From positions 1 through 64,000 of the forward strand of contig CAIQIR010000047.1 in the NCBI GenBank assembly GCA_903871875.1: a stretch of 64,000 nt of DNA. Reading direction: 5' to 3'. The notes beneath the pieces were generated by a model. It was not told the DNA's origin. It did not search any database and worked only from the letters and a program-made list of their open reading frames with translations. The translations under genes were made by a program, and so were the position numbers. The stretch comes from an uncultured Schlesneria sp. (lineage in GTDB: Bacteria; Planctomycetota; Planctomycetia; Planctomycetales; Planctomycetaceae). Of this stretch, positions 20,491-30,463 are shown in pieces (the first letter of the stretch is position 1; every line of letters begins with the position of its first letter).

Positions 20491-22860
20491 ATGACAACAA
20501 ACGTTCTCACATCAGAAATGCTCAACAAGATCGACGCGTATTGGCGCGCCGCCAATTACCTGGCGGTGGGACAGATCTATCTCTATGACAACCCATTGCT
20601 GAAGCGACCGCTGACGCTCGCAGATGTCAAGCACATGTTGCTTGGTCATTGGGGCACGACCCCGGGACAAAATTTCATCTACGCGCATTTAAACCGAGTC
20701 ATCAACAAATATGATCTCGATATGATTTACGTTTCGGGACCTGGACATGGCGGCCCGGCCGTCGTAGGCAATACCTATCTCGAAGGAACCTATAGCGAGA
20801 TTTATCCGAATATCAGCCAGGATGAAGCAGGGCTTCGAAAGCTGTTCATCCAGTTTTCGTTTCCTGGAGGAATTCCCAGTCACGCATCTCCCGAAACACC
20901 AGGCTCCATTCACGAAGGGGGCGAGCTGGGATATTCGCTCAGCCATTCGTTCGGAGCGGTCTTCGACAATCCCGAATTGATCGTCGCGTGTGTTGTCGGT
21001 GACGGCGAGGCAGAAACCGGCCCGCTGGCCACCGCATGGCATTCCAACAAGTTTCTGAATCCGGCCAGTGACGGTGCGGTGCTGCCCATTTTGCATCTGA
21101 ACGGGTTCAAGATCGCCAACCCGACAATTCTCGCCCGGATCGAACACGAGGAATTGGACCAGTTGTTGCGAGGCTATGGTTGGACTCCTTATTTCGTCGA
21201 GGGAGACGAGCCCGAGTTAATGCATCAGGCCATGGCGGCAACTCTCGATATTGTGATTGAAGACATCAAGCGAATTCAGAACGACGCCCGTGTTAACGGA
21301 AACCTGGTGCGGCCCCGGTGGCCGATGATTGTCCTCAAATCCCCCAAGGGTTGGACGGGGCCGAAGATCGTCGATGGAGTTCCGATTGAAGGCACGTTCC
21401 ATTCTCACCAGGTTCCGCTGTCCGATCCTGCCACGCATCCCGAGCACCTGCAACTGCTGGAAGATTGGCTGAAGAGTTACCGCCCCGAGGAACTGTTCGA
21501 TAAAAATGGTCGCTTGAAATCAGAACTGGCCGAGCTCGCCCCCAAGGGAAATCGACGCATGGGTGCGAACCCCCATGCCAATGGCGGCATCCTGCTTCGC
21601 GATTTGAGAATGCCAGATTTCCGTGAATACGCGGTCGAAGTGAAGACGCCTGGCGTTCAAGGTATCGGTGACACCCATGTCTTCGGACGCTTTCTACGTG
21701 ACGTGGTCAAGCTGAACGATGACCAACGGAATTTCCGGATTTTTGGACCTGATGAAACGCTGTCGAATGGTTTGGAAGCCGTTTTTGAAGTCACCCGGCG
21801 TCAGTGGGAGGCGCGTGTTGTGCCGAACGACGAATTGCTTGCGCCCGCCGGACGAGTCATGGAAATGCTCAGCGAGCATCAATGTGAGGGTTGGCTCGAA
21901 GGCTACCTGCTGACGGGACGGCATGGCCTGTTTAATTGTTACGAGGCTTTTATCCATATTGTCGATTCGATGTTCAACCAGCATGCCAAGTGGTTGAAGA
22001 TCACGTCGCATCTGCCGTGGCGACGGAAGATCGCGTCACTCAATTACTTGCTGGCTTCGCACGTCTGGCGACAGGATCACAACGGCTTTACGCATCAAGA
22101 TCCCGGCTTCATCGACCACGTCGTCAACAAAAAAGCGGAGATCGTTCGAGTTTACCTGCCACCGGATGCAAACTGCTTGCTGTCCGTGATGGACCATTGC
22201 TTGCGTAGCCGCCACTATGTCAACGTCGTCGTCGCCGGCAAGCATCCGGCACCGCAGTGGCTGACGATGGACGCCGCCGTCAAACATTGCGCCGAGGGAA
22301 TCGGCATCTGGCAGTGGGCCAGCAACGACCAGGGAGTTCCACCCGATGTGGTCATGGCCTGCTGTGGTGACGTGCCCACCCTGGAAACGCTGGCCGCCGT
22401 TTCAATGATGCGAGAGCACCTGCCAAACTTGAAAATCCGAGTGGTCAATGTTGTCGACCTGATGCGGTTGCAGCCACAGTCCGAACACCCGCATGGTTTA
22501 AGTGATCGAGACTTCGACGCACTTTTTACGAAGAACACACCAGTCATCTTCGCCTTCCATGCCTACCCGTGGTTGATCCACCGCCTGACTTACCGTCGCA
22601 CCAACCACAACAACATTCACGTTCGCGGCTACAAGGAAGAGGGCACGATTACAACCCCCTTCGACATGACCGTCTTGAATGAGCTCGATCGCTTCCACCT
22701 CGTGATGGATACCATTGATCGTCTGCCGCAGACCGGCGAAGCCGGAATCTATCTCAAGCAGCAACTGGCCGACAAATTGATCGAGCACAAAGAATATATT
22801 TGCAAGCACGGCCAGGATCTGCCGGAAGTCCAAAACTGGACATGGGGCAGCTCCAAATAA
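20491..22860 (+). CDS. xfp: Phosphoketolase (xylulose-5-phosphate/fructose-6-phosphate)
   Basis: Thiamine-diphosphate enzyme of 789 residues that cleaves xylulose 5-phosphate (and often fructose 6-phosphate) with phosphate to acetyl phosphate and an aldose phosphate. The N-terminal '[19 protein letters not shown]', the block '[20 protein letters not shown]' and the TPP site [19 protein letters not shown] are diagnostic. The length is normal. ATG 20491 begins [10 protein letters not shown] with AAGG eight bases upstream; the frame is open further left to 20344 but that part has no similarity. It follows the N-ATPase operon on the same strand. Neither acetate kinase nor phosphotransacetylase is nearby, so use of the acetyl phosphate relies on genes elsewhere. 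Confidence 0.96.
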   Translation: MTTNVLTSEMLNKIDAYWRAANYLAVGQIYLYDNPLLKRPLTLADVKHMLLGHWGTTPGQNFIYAHLNRVINKYDLDMIYVSGPGHGGPAVVGNTYLEGTYSEIYPNISQDEAGLRKLFIQFSFPGGIPSHASPETPGSIHEGGELGYSLSHSFGAVFDNPELIVACVVGDGEAETGPLATAWHSNKFLNPASDGAVLPILHLNGFKIANPTILARIEHEELDQLLRGYGWTPYFVEGDEPELMHQAMAATLDIVIEDIKRIQNDARVNGNLVRPRWPMIVLKSPKGWTGPKIVDGVPIEGTFHSHQVPLSDPATHPEHLQLLEDWLKSYRPEELFDKNGRLKSELAELAPKGNRRMGANPHANGGILLRDLRMPDFREYAVEVKTPGVQGIGDTHVFGRFLRDVVKLNDDQRNFRIFGPDETLSNGLEAVFEVTRRQWEARVVPNDELLAPAGRVMEMLSEHQCEGWLEGYLLTGRHGLFNCYEAFIHIVDSMFNQHAKWLKITSHLPWRRKIASLNYLLASHVWRQDHNGFTHQDPGFIDHVVNKKAEIVRVYLPPDANCLLSVMDHCLRSRHYVNVVVAGKHPAPQWLTMDAAVKHCAEGIGIWQWASNDQGVPPDVVMACCGDVPTLETLAAVSMMREHLPNLKIRVVNVVDLMRLQPQSEHPHGLSDRDFDALFTKNTPVIFAFHAYPWLIHRLTYRRTNHNNIHVRGYKEEGTITTPFDMTVLNELDRFHLVMDTIDRLPQTGEAGIYLKQQLADKLIEHKEYICKHGQDLPEVQNWTWGSSK

Positions 22861-23154
22861 ATATTCCCGAGCGGGTTCGATGCAACTCAAAAATTCGCCG
22901 CCGAGGGCAAGGACGTGCTGGCGATCAACGTACGTCTTCCCACCCGCAACAACCGATTCGTGAAACCAGGTATCCTTCAAACCGAGGATGCCTGTCACGC
23001 TGACGAGAATTGATTCCGATAGCCCCAATCTTAACCCGCACCCCTCATGTCGTTTTAAGCGGCAATGATTGGCGCCTTGATGTACCTGAAAAACCGAACG
23101 TGTCAGCCACGTCACGACGGCTGTTCCAATCCAGGCGGCTTCATCACTTTGAAA

Positions 23155-23883
23155 TCAACCGGCCAGCAAAAACCGCAGTCCGGCGATGACCAAAGTCGCT
23201 TCGATCAGCAGGACGAAAACCCGTTCTGGTATCCGGTCAACAATTCGTTTTCCCACCCATGATCCAAGAATCATCACCGGACCAAGCAGCAACCCCATGC
23301 CGATGTTGCAATGATCCAACAGCGACATCCCACCATAGGCGGCGAGCTTGGTTGCGTGGATGATGACAGCGGCGAGGGCTTCCGTTCCGATGTAGGCCCC
23401 TTTCACAAGGCCATACGATAGAAAAAACGGAGCGATCAACGGACCGACACTGCCGAGCAAAGCCGACAAGAAGCCAGAAATCGCCCCCGCCGGGGCAAAG
23501 CCCCACAGCGGCATCCGCCAATCTCTCTGCTGCGGAAGGTGCCGCCAGACGACCATCACAATGAGCAGAACGCCGAGTAAACGGGTCAGGAGGGGAATGG
23601 ACGCCGTAGCGAACAGCAGGCCCCCAATAATGGCAGCAGGCACACATCCCGTGGCAAACCACTTCGTCACCGGAAGAGACACTTCTTTACGGTTGAACCA
23701 GACCCGGCTCGCGTTTCCGATCAGTTGGGCAATTGTGAGGATGGGGATTGCGTCTTGGACTCCAAAAACCGCCACGGTGATTGGCAAGAGGATTGCCGCT
23801 CCACCGAAGCCGGTGACGCTGGCGAGCGTCGCCGCAACAAATCCACCGACAAGAAGCAAAATGACGAAGGCAAATTCAAACAT
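23155..23883 (-). CDS. TauE/SafE family permease
   Basis: A 242-residue inner-membrane protein of the TauE/SafE (sulfite exporter-like) family. About seven or eight hydrophobic helices are visible, beginning 'FVILLLVGGFVAATLASVTG' with the family's Gly-rich first repeat FGGAAILLP, and a second repeat 'SGFLSALLGSVGPLIAPFFL'. The family moves sulfite, sulfoacetate or other organic anions. No sulfur gene lies nearby, so the substrate is open. It is divergent from the sigma factor fusion gene. The ATG start at 23883 fits the first helix. Confidence 0.88.
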   Translation of the reverse strand: MFEFAFVILLLVGGFVAATLASVTGFGGAAILLPITVAVFGVQDAIPILTIAQLIGNASRVWFNRKEVSLPVTKWFATGCVPAAIIGGLLFATASIPLLTRLLGVLLIVMVVWRHLPQQRDWRMPLWGFAPAGAISGFLSALLGSVGPLIAPFFLSYGLVKGAYIGTEALAAVIIHATKLAAYGGMSLLDHCNIGMGLLLGPVMILGSWVGKRIVDRIPERVFVLLIEATLVIAGLRFLLAG

Positions 23884-24236
23884 CAGCGGTTTGCGGTCTC
23901 CTCAAAAAGTAGCCCAAGCCAACAGATTATGAGCAATCAAGCGAGGGCAGGTCCAATCGGATCGCCATGCCCACTCAACGTTTTCCTCGAGCTTCTCCGT
24001 CGTTTCAATCGTAGTTCCACTTCAGATCAACAACCTGAGGGTGGATTCGTCATTTTTGACCACGATTGTGTATTGTCGCCGAGGTGAGCACTTTCGAATT
24101 GGCCCTCGTCGATTTGTACTGGCGGAAACAAATCGGAAAATCTGAAAAAAACTTACGAAATTGGCGCAATGAAACTCGTTCGGGTTGCCACTTATTGATT
24201 GAGGCTTGGATATTACCGCAAGAATCAGGATGCCCC
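23884..24236. other. Divergent promoter region between permease and sigma fusion gene
   Basis: About 350 bases with no supportable gene. A TGAAACTCG string at 24170-24178 lies 62 bases before the sigma fusion gene, close to the distance of TGAAACTTTC from the other ECF gene in this window. This may be an autoregulated ECF promoter element, but the evidence is weak. Confidence 0.35.
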
Positions 24237-26756
24237 ATGAGTGCGATGCTGCAGCGTCTTCAACGGATTGTACCACCGCCTGAGGAGAGACAAATGACAG
24301 ACGGACAATTGCTGGAAGCTTTCGTCAAGCGGCGGGACGAGGCGGCATTTGCCTCGTTGATGAATCTCCATGGTCCAATGGTTCTCGGAATCTGCCGTCG
24401 CGTTCTCAGAGACCACCATGATGCCGAAGAGGCGTTCCAGGCGACATTCCTGATTCTCTCACGTAAGGCCGCTTCAATCATGCATCGAAATCATGTGGGC
24501 AGCTGGCTGTACAGTGTGGCTTATCGGACGGCACTGCATTTCCAACGGTTGAAGAATAAAAGGCGAATCCACGAAATTCAGGACTCGAACTCGCTCGAAC
24601 CTGTGGTGGCTCCGCAACAGGCGTGGAGGGAGATTGTTCCGCTGCTCGACCGCGAGCTGAATTCTCTGCCCGAGAAGTATCGCGTTCCTTTGATCCTGTG
24701 CGACCTGGAGGGCCGTACCCACAAAGATGTCGCGATCGAACTGGGATGCCCCGAAGGGACGTTGTCTGGTCGGCTGATGCGAGCCAGAAATCTGCTGGCA
24801 AAACGGCTGAAGCTGTGCGGCATTTCCCTATCTGTGGGGGCACTGACTGTCCTGATTACTCAAAACGCAGCAGCGGCGGCCGTTCCAGCCTCGGTCATGT
24901 TGCCCGTCATCCAGGCCGCTCAACTTTCGGCATTGCAGTCATCGGTCGCGAGCGGCGCCATTTCACCCCATGTAGCCGCCGTCACAGAAGGAGTCATGAA
25001 GACGATGTTCGCCACAACGATTAAGCAAGTCGCAGCCGGGATGTTGCTGCTGGCGGGTATCGGCTTCGGAGCCACCGAGTTGCTGCAACAAAGTCTGGCC
25101 ATGCAGCCAAACGAGGATGTCGTTGTCGTGCAAACGGCAGACGATCAGACCTTTCACTATGCAGGGACTGTCGTGGATGAACAGGGACATGCGGTGGAGG
25201 GAGCGAAGATCTGGCTGGACTACTACCGCAGAGAGACCTCGTTTTCTGTCGATCCTGTGGGAAATCCTGCAGAGATGGTGAAGAGCGACGCGGACGGCGA
25301 ACGGAACAGAGAAGCCACGGCAGCCCCTTTGCCGGTGGCCATTACGGACTCGCGCGGGCAATTCAAGCTGTCGCAAAAACTCAGAGACTTTGCCGATGCG
25401 GGCTTACCGCCATCGAGAATGTTGGCGATTGGGGTCATTGCGACAAAGGAAGGGCACGGTCTTGCCGCAGGAGCGCCATTTCTTCTTACTGCGGGAGCGC
25501 CGTTTCTTTTCGAAACGACGGAGATGCTCATTGGTGTCAAAGCAACGCCAACACAGAAACCGGACCAAATCATTCTTTCTCAGGGTCCACCGAACATACT
25601 CAAACTGGTGGCGGATGACGTTCCCATTCGCGGTCGAATTCTCGATACAAACGAGTCACCTGTCGCCGGAGCGAAAATTGAAACGGTCGGTGTGTACGGC
25701 GGTCCCGAAAGCTCAATGGCGACATGGACGGCTGCAGCCGAGCAATCGGGCGCGATTTGGAATTCGGTAGGAATTGTTTTTCAGAAACTGATCGGAGGTT
25801 ATCCCTACGCGAGCAATGTGCCGGGTGTACCTGCCATCAAATCCGACGCTGACGGATATTTTACGATCAGAGGACTAGGGCGAGAGCGAATTGCACAGAT
25901 TGTTGTCAGCGGCCCCGGCATCGCAACGACCATGCTTCATGTTCGCACGACTCCCGGTAACGTCATCAAATTGGCAAAGCGTGATGACATCAATGTGGGC
26001 CACGAGGTTTACTATCCCAACGACTTTGCGGTCAAAATTGGCCCCTCGATTCCTATCGAGGGAAGTGTGACCGACAGTCAAACTGGAAAGCCTCTTGCTG
26101 ACGTTATCGTGCGAGCGGAGTCAGATAAGTCGTATATGATGTTTCCCTCGACCTGTTTGATTCGAACGGTTTCGGACGCTGAAGGGCGTTATCGGCTACT
26201 AGGGTTACCGATGGGCGAGAACTTTTTCCAACTTCTGCTACCACCTGGAGCTCAGTGTAAGGACCGGTTTTTTAGTGTCAAAACACAGCTCGATTCAAAG
26301 CCGGTCGTGCAACTTGCCTCGGAACCATCTTTTCCAAAGGTGATTTTGTCTTCCACTGGTCAGCCATCGGATGACAAAACGAATGGTGCGACAGTGTTCT
26401 TTGAAGAAATCAGTACCGGCTACGACCGACTTGGAGAACGACAGACCCTACATAATCAAACGATCAACGTAGGCGACAAAACGAACAACGCAGCACCACT
26501 CTCTTTGGTGGCCATGGTCGGCAATGATGGAGGACTCCAATTAGTTGATGGGGCGACGCTAAGTAATCATCGTGGCAATGCAGGGATTGGAATGATCGCT
26601 GTCGATCCGACAAATCCCACGACGCGAGGCGTTCCCAACAACCGAGGGAATGCTGCGGCACCGAATCGGACCTCACTGATCTTCATCTTTGGAAATATCA
26701 TCTTATTGGGCGTGATCCTGCTCATCGTGATGGTTAGACGCCTGCGGTCAAAATGA
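24237..26756 (+). CDS. ECF sigma factor fused to membrane segments and carboxypeptidase-regulatory-like domains
   Basis: An 839-residue fusion. Residues about 20-190 are an ECF sigma factor: region 2 with 'DHHDAEEAFQATFLILSRKA', and region 4 with 'EGRTHKDVAIELGCPEGTLS' followed by GRLMRARNLLAKRL. Hydrophobic stretches follow at about 195-210 and 262-281, and another closes the protein at about 815-833 (FIFGNIILLGVILLIVMV). Between them lie at least three beta-sandwich units of carboxypeptidase-regulatory type, starting near 306 (AGTVVDEQGHAVEGAKI), 460 (GRILDTNESPVAGAKI) and 601 (EGSVTDSQTGKPLADVIV). The sigma module would be in the cytoplasm and the sandwich domains outside. ATG 24237 has AGGA six bases upstream; earlier in-frame codons lack similarity. 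No anti-sigma gene is adjacent, so the fused part may do that job. Confidence 0.9.
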   Translation: MSAMLQRLQRIVPPPEERQMTDGQLLEAFVKRRDEAAFASLMNLHGPMVLGICRRVLRDHHDAEEAFQATFLILSRKAASIMHRNHVGSWLYSVAYRTALHFQRLKNKRRIHEIQDSNSLEPVVAPQQAWREIVPLLDRELNSLPEKYRVPLILCDLEGRTHKDVAIELGCPEGTLSGRLMRARNLLAKRLKLCGISLSVGALTVLITQNAAAAAVPASVMLPVIQAAQLSALQSSVASGAISPHVAAVTEGVMKTMFATTIKQVAAGMLLLAGIGFGATELLQQSLAMQPNEDVVVVQTADDQTFHYAGTVVDEQGHAVEGAKIWLDYYRRETSFSVDPVGNPAEMVKSDADGERNREATAAPLPVAITDSRGQFKLSQKLRDFADAGLPPSRMLAIGVIATKEGHGLAAGAPFLLTAGAPFLFETTEMLIGVKATPTQKPDQIILSQGPPNILKLVADDVPIRGRILDTNESPVAGAKIETVGVYGGPESSMATWTAAAEQSGAIWNSVGIVFQKLIGGYPYASNVPGVPAIKSDADGYFTIRGLGRERIAQIVVSGPGIATTMLHVRTTPGNVIKLAKRDDINVGHEVYYPNDFAVKIGPSIPIEGSVTDSQTGKPLADVIVRAESDKSYMMFPSTCLIRTVSDAEGRYRLLGLPMGENFFQLLLPPGAQCKDRFFSVKTQLDSKPVVQLASEPSFPKVILSSTGQPSDDKTNGATVFFEEISTGYDRLGERQTLHNQTINVGDKTNNAAPLSLVAMVGNDGGLQLVDGATLSNHRGNAGIGMIAVDPTNPTTRGVPNNRGNAAAPNRTSLIFIFGNIILLGVILLIVMVRRLRSK

Positions 26757-27008
26757 GCCGATCTTGGGAGCAGGTGGTAACAGGCTCGCGTGGCATCTCG
26801 CCGGGTCACGTCCGATCAGATCGATCACGCATTCGAGATCTTTGTGGGAAAGTTCACCCCTTCCGTTCTTCCACCTGTGTGCCAACGCCCGCGGTTCGGT
26901 CGCCAACAGAGATTGGCACGAAAGTGCGATGAGGATATTTTGAATGCACTTCAGCAGGTATGCACCACGGACCAAGGCCACCAGCAGCAAATCTCGGAGA
27001 ATGGAATC

Positions 27009-27497
27009 ATGGGCAAAGTACAGCATGGTTGGCGATGGGCAGTTGCCGTATTCCCGCTGGTAACGGCGTTGGCCATCCTGGGCATTGGGATGGGGAAACC
27101 CGGAATCAAAGTGGGGTCCATTCCTGCGAACGGCGACGGCACCGACTTCCGTTCATTTGCAACAGATCCCACAGAAATCGCGTGGGATCAGCCGCAGCCT
27201 GACGAACCGGTCATCGATGTCTCGGTATCGATCACCGAATTGAAATTCTTTGCTCTCCCCGATTCGGAGAGCGTGAATGATGCTCTCATGGCCGCTGCAA
27301 GTCCTCTCGACACGATCGCCATGAACTTTGATGCGGCCAATTCGAACGCCGTGGAATCTCTGATGGACATGCTCCAGTCGACTTCTTCCGGGCGACTAGC
27401 GGACGAGTTTGAGCTCTCGGGTCTCAGGTCGCGTCTGCAAAGCCGAGATCTTTCGACTTTCTACGGCGGTCGCAACGGTTTCGATTCCGCACACTAA
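27009..27497 (+). CDS. Hypothetical single-pass membrane protein
   Basis: A 162-residue protein with one N-terminal hydrophobic segment (WAVAVFPLVTALAILGIGM) and an exported, acidic remainder. I recognise no domain. The final part 'SRLQSRDLSTFYGGRNGFDS' resembles the stretch that precedes the von Willebrand A domain in some planctomycete membrane proteins, as I remember them, yet the frame stops right after it and no VWA sequence follows in any frame. It may be a natural short form or a truncated gene. ATG 27009 has GGAG nine bases upstream. The frame is open to 26790, but that extension is not convincing. It follows the sigma fusion gene on the same strand after 252 bases. Confidence 0.5.
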   Translation: MGKVQHGWRWAVAVFPLVTALAILGIGMGKPGIKVGSIPANGDGTDFRSFATDPTEIAWDQPQPDEPVIDVSVSITELKFFALPDSESVNDALMAAASPLDTIAMNFDAANSNAVESLMDMLQSTSSGRLADEFELSGLRSRLQSRDLSTFYGGRNGFDSAH

Positions 27498-27700
27498 CGA
27501 GCAAACCGCCTTGCCGGTCCACGCCAATAACGTGCCGGAGCGATATCGCCGAGGCTGTGAATCGCTCTTCTGGCCAAGACTCGTCGGGATCGCGCGGCTT
27601 CTCCGAAGACGCCGAATCAATGGCCTATTTCTGGCAGTCCGCGAAGGCAAAGCATTCACGCTGGTTCCGATCCGTTGTCGCCAGTGATCAGCGTTACCCG

Positions 27701-29350
27701 TTAAAGCTGCCGAGCTCGTTCGCGAAGCAGATGCTTCTGAATCTTTCCAGTTGACGTCCGGGGAAGTTCGCCGAAGACCACCGTCTTGGGTACTTTGAAT
27801 CCAGCCATGTTTTGGCGGCAAAACGCGATGACCTCGTCGCTGGTGGTGGCCCCAGCAGTCGGCTTCAGGCAGATGAAGGCACAGGCGGTCTCACCCCACT
27901 TCTCATCCGGGCGAGCCACAACGGCGGCATCGAGTACCGCCGGATGTCGGTACAGGACGTCTTCCACTTCGATCGTCGAAACGTTCTCGCCGCCGGAGAT
28001 GATGATGTCCTTCGAACGATCCTTCAGTTCGATGTACCCATCCGGATGGACAACGGCCAGATCACCGGTGTGAAACCAGCCATCGCGAAAGGCTTCTTCC
28101 GTCGCTTGGGGATTCTTGAGATAGCCTTTCATCACGATATTGCCCCTCATCATCACTTCGCCCAGCGTTGTGCCGTCGGCGGGGCAGGGCTGCATGGTCT
28201 CTGGATCTGCCACCATCAGCCCTTCCAGGACGGCATAGTTCACGCCTTGCCGCGCTTTCTTTTTTGCCCGCTCCGCAGCAGGTAGCAAATTCCATTCGGG
28301 ATGCCAGTCGCAAACGGTGGCCGGGCCATAAACCTCCGTCAAACCATAGACGTGAGTCACATGAAAGCCCATTTCCTCCATGGCGGCGATGACGGAACTG
28401 GGCGGCGCCGACGCGGCCGTCATAATCTCGACCGTGTGCTCAAACCGAGGTCTATCCGGAGCATTGACTAACAGACTGAGAACAATAGGTGCCCCACAAA
28501 GGTGGGTCACCCGATGTCTCGTAATCGCGCGAAAGATGGCTGTCGCTTCCACGCGACGCAAGCAGACATGAGTTCCACCGACAGCGCTCAGCGTCCAGGG
28601 GAAGCACCAGCCGTTGCAATGAAACATCGGAAGCGTCCAGAGATAGACCGGCGCCGCCGTCATGTTCCAGGCCAGCAGGTTTCCCATGGCCAACAGGTAC
28701 GCACCGCGGTGATGGTAGACAACGGCCTTCGGGTTCCCGGTGGTGCCTGAGGTGTAGTTGAGCGCAATGGCGTCCCATTCGTGGACCGGTCCGCGAGAGA
28801 CATATTCCGGATCACCGGTCTCGAGAAACGACTCGTATTCAATTTCGCCCAGTCGATTACCAGGCCCGTCATATTCCGGGTCGTCAATATCGATGACGAA
28901 TACACTGCGTCCATTTTGCTTGAGCAGCGTCAGTGCCGCTTCAATCACCGGGGCAAATTCGCGATCGGTGAGTAGAACCTTCGCCTCGCCGTGTTCCAGC
29001 ATGAACGCCAGCGACGCGGAGTCCAAGCGGATGTTCAGTGCATTCAGCACAGCGCCCGTCATCGGGACACCGTAGTGCGACTCCAACATGGCAGGTATGT
29101 TGGAAGCCATGATCGCCACGGTATCCCCGGCACCGATTCCGTGTCGCGCGAGTGCGGAAGCCAATCGTCGACAGCGGGCAGCAAACTGGGCATAGGTGGC
29201 TTGTCGTTCGCCATGAATCCAGGCCAGGCGCTGCGGGTAGACCGATGCTGCTCGCGTCAAAAAGGACAAAGGAGTCAACGGAGCATAATTCGCTGCCACG
29301 GGGTCCAAGTCACGCGAATAGGGACTTGGTGAAATTGGTTCGGTGGTCAT
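27701..29350 (-). CDS. Acyl-CoA synthetase (AMP-binding, fatty-acid CoA ligase type)
   Basis: Adenylate-forming ligase of 549 residues that activates a carboxylic acid as acyl-AMP and transfers it to CoA. The AMP-binding signature YTSGTTGNPKAVVYHHRG begins at residue 199. The motif HVYGLTEVYGP, the hinge region 'GYIELKDRSKDIIISGGENV' and the C-terminal catalytic lysine in PRTSTGKIQKHLL are all present. The N-terminus 'NYAPLTPLSFLTRAASVYPQ' is typical of the medium/long-chain acyl-CoA synthetase subgroup that also contains DmdB-like enzymes, so the substrate is not fixed. The ATG at 29350 fits the family. It stands alone, convergent with the small membrane protein gene. Confidence 0.93.
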   Translation of the reverse strand: MTTEPISPSPYSRDLDPVAANYAPLTPLSFLTRAASVYPQRLAWIHGERQATYAQFAARCRRLASALARHGIGAGDTVAIMASNIPAMLESHYGVPMTGAVLNALNIRLDSASLAFMLEHGEAKVLLTDREFAPVIEAALTLLKQNGRSVFVIDIDDPEYDGPGNRLGEIEYESFLETGDPEYVSRGPVHEWDAIALNYTSGTTGNPKAVVYHHRGAYLLAMGNLLAWNMTAAPVYLWTLPMFHCNGWCFPWTLSAVGGTHVCLRRVEATAIFRAITRHRVTHLCGAPIVLSLLVNAPDRPRFEHTVEIMTAASAPPSSVIAAMEEMGFHVTHVYGLTEVYGPATVCDWHPEWNLLPAAERAKKKARQGVNYAVLEGLMVADPETMQPCPADGTTLGEVMMRGNIVMKGYLKNPQATEEAFRDGWFHTGDLAVVHPDGYIELKDRSKDIIISGGENVSTIEVEDVLYRHPAVLDAAVVARPDEKWGETACAFICLKPTAGATTSDEVIAFCRQNMAGFKVPKTVVFGELPRTSTGKIQKHLLRERARQL

Positions 29351-30463
29351 TGATCACGAGTCCTGATTTGCGATGGCAATTCTGCTGGAATTTCTCTGAT
29401 GGCTTCCCGACCGATCACATCCATGACCGAAAGATCGTATACACTTCACGGAACGTCACCGCTGGCGGATTGCCAGTCACAACGACTCTCGTGACTGATT
29501 GGGCTTCCTCACCAATCGGCGTGGCGCAAAAGGCCGTGATCAATCTCAGCTTTGGCTATGGCAGCGGATCCACGTCCCGATGTCGAGTACGGTCGAAGCG
29601 CCGATTGTTCCTCGATGTCACGAGAGCTCATCGGCGGAACCACGTTACCGCCTTTTTTTCCAAAAGAAAATCGAGCCACGCTCACAGGCTACGCACGTAT
29701 TGTTCGCGACGACGTTCGATGTCGAAAGGCGAATTGACCGCGGAATGGCCATCCTGTCCGATCGGAGTTCGCTTTGTGTTCGTCAACCGGCACACGGCCT
29801 TTTGTCGTCGAGAGAATGATTTGACTGGAAAGAGATTCCACGACGGGAAATCCCTTAGAAAACAGCCCGTTCATTCGAATCTTCAAGGCGAACGAGCGAC
29901 GCGCAATTGGGATTGCGTGGCGATCCTTTTTCTTGGGGGCCCGGCTTTTGCGTTCATTCCAAAACGATGTCAGGCCCCAGTCATCAGCTCCTTTGCGAGT
30001 GATGCGGGCGAGCCTGAACAATCGTGCCAGTCGACCGGGAAAGACCGAATCGACGCGTCTGTGGCTGACAGGGCTCGTTGGCCGTTCTCACGGGGGTGGT
30101 GTTGGATTGAGATTCAAAGCAGAACCGGGAACGAGCCAACAGAACCGATAGCACTTTCCGGAGAGCACGATCTTGCTGATTCTGCTGGCCTTGGCACGAT
30201 TGGGAACGATTCCCCTCGGTGGCCCCGTGGTGGTGCCGGTCGTCAGGTGAACATGAATGAGCGTGATCGAGTTGAGGGTCTGGCGGCTGAAACTTGGCAA
30301 AGTTAATGCGAATGTCGTTGGGCTGACTTCTGATCTCTGATCGACGGAATTACGATCCCTGTTGAAATTCGGCCAATGATCGAATTGGCCGAATCGGCCA
30401 CGAACGTTGGCGGAGCCATTTGAGCTCCCTTTGTCGAATGGTTAACTCGACGAATTGAACAGC
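29351..30463. other. 1.1-kb stretch without a supportable gene
   Basis: The longest gene-free stretch of the window. A plus-strand frame runs through it for over 1 kb, but it begins inside the acyl-CoA ligase gene on the opposite strand and its sequence looks like noise. I find no repeat, hairpin with T-run, transposase remnant or RNA gene. It may be decayed coding sequence. Confidence 0.5.

Noticed and set aside
29152-30306. A 384-codon open frame on the plus strand
   Set aside because: It begins inside the acyl-CoA ligase gene on the other strand, has random composition and no recognisable motif.
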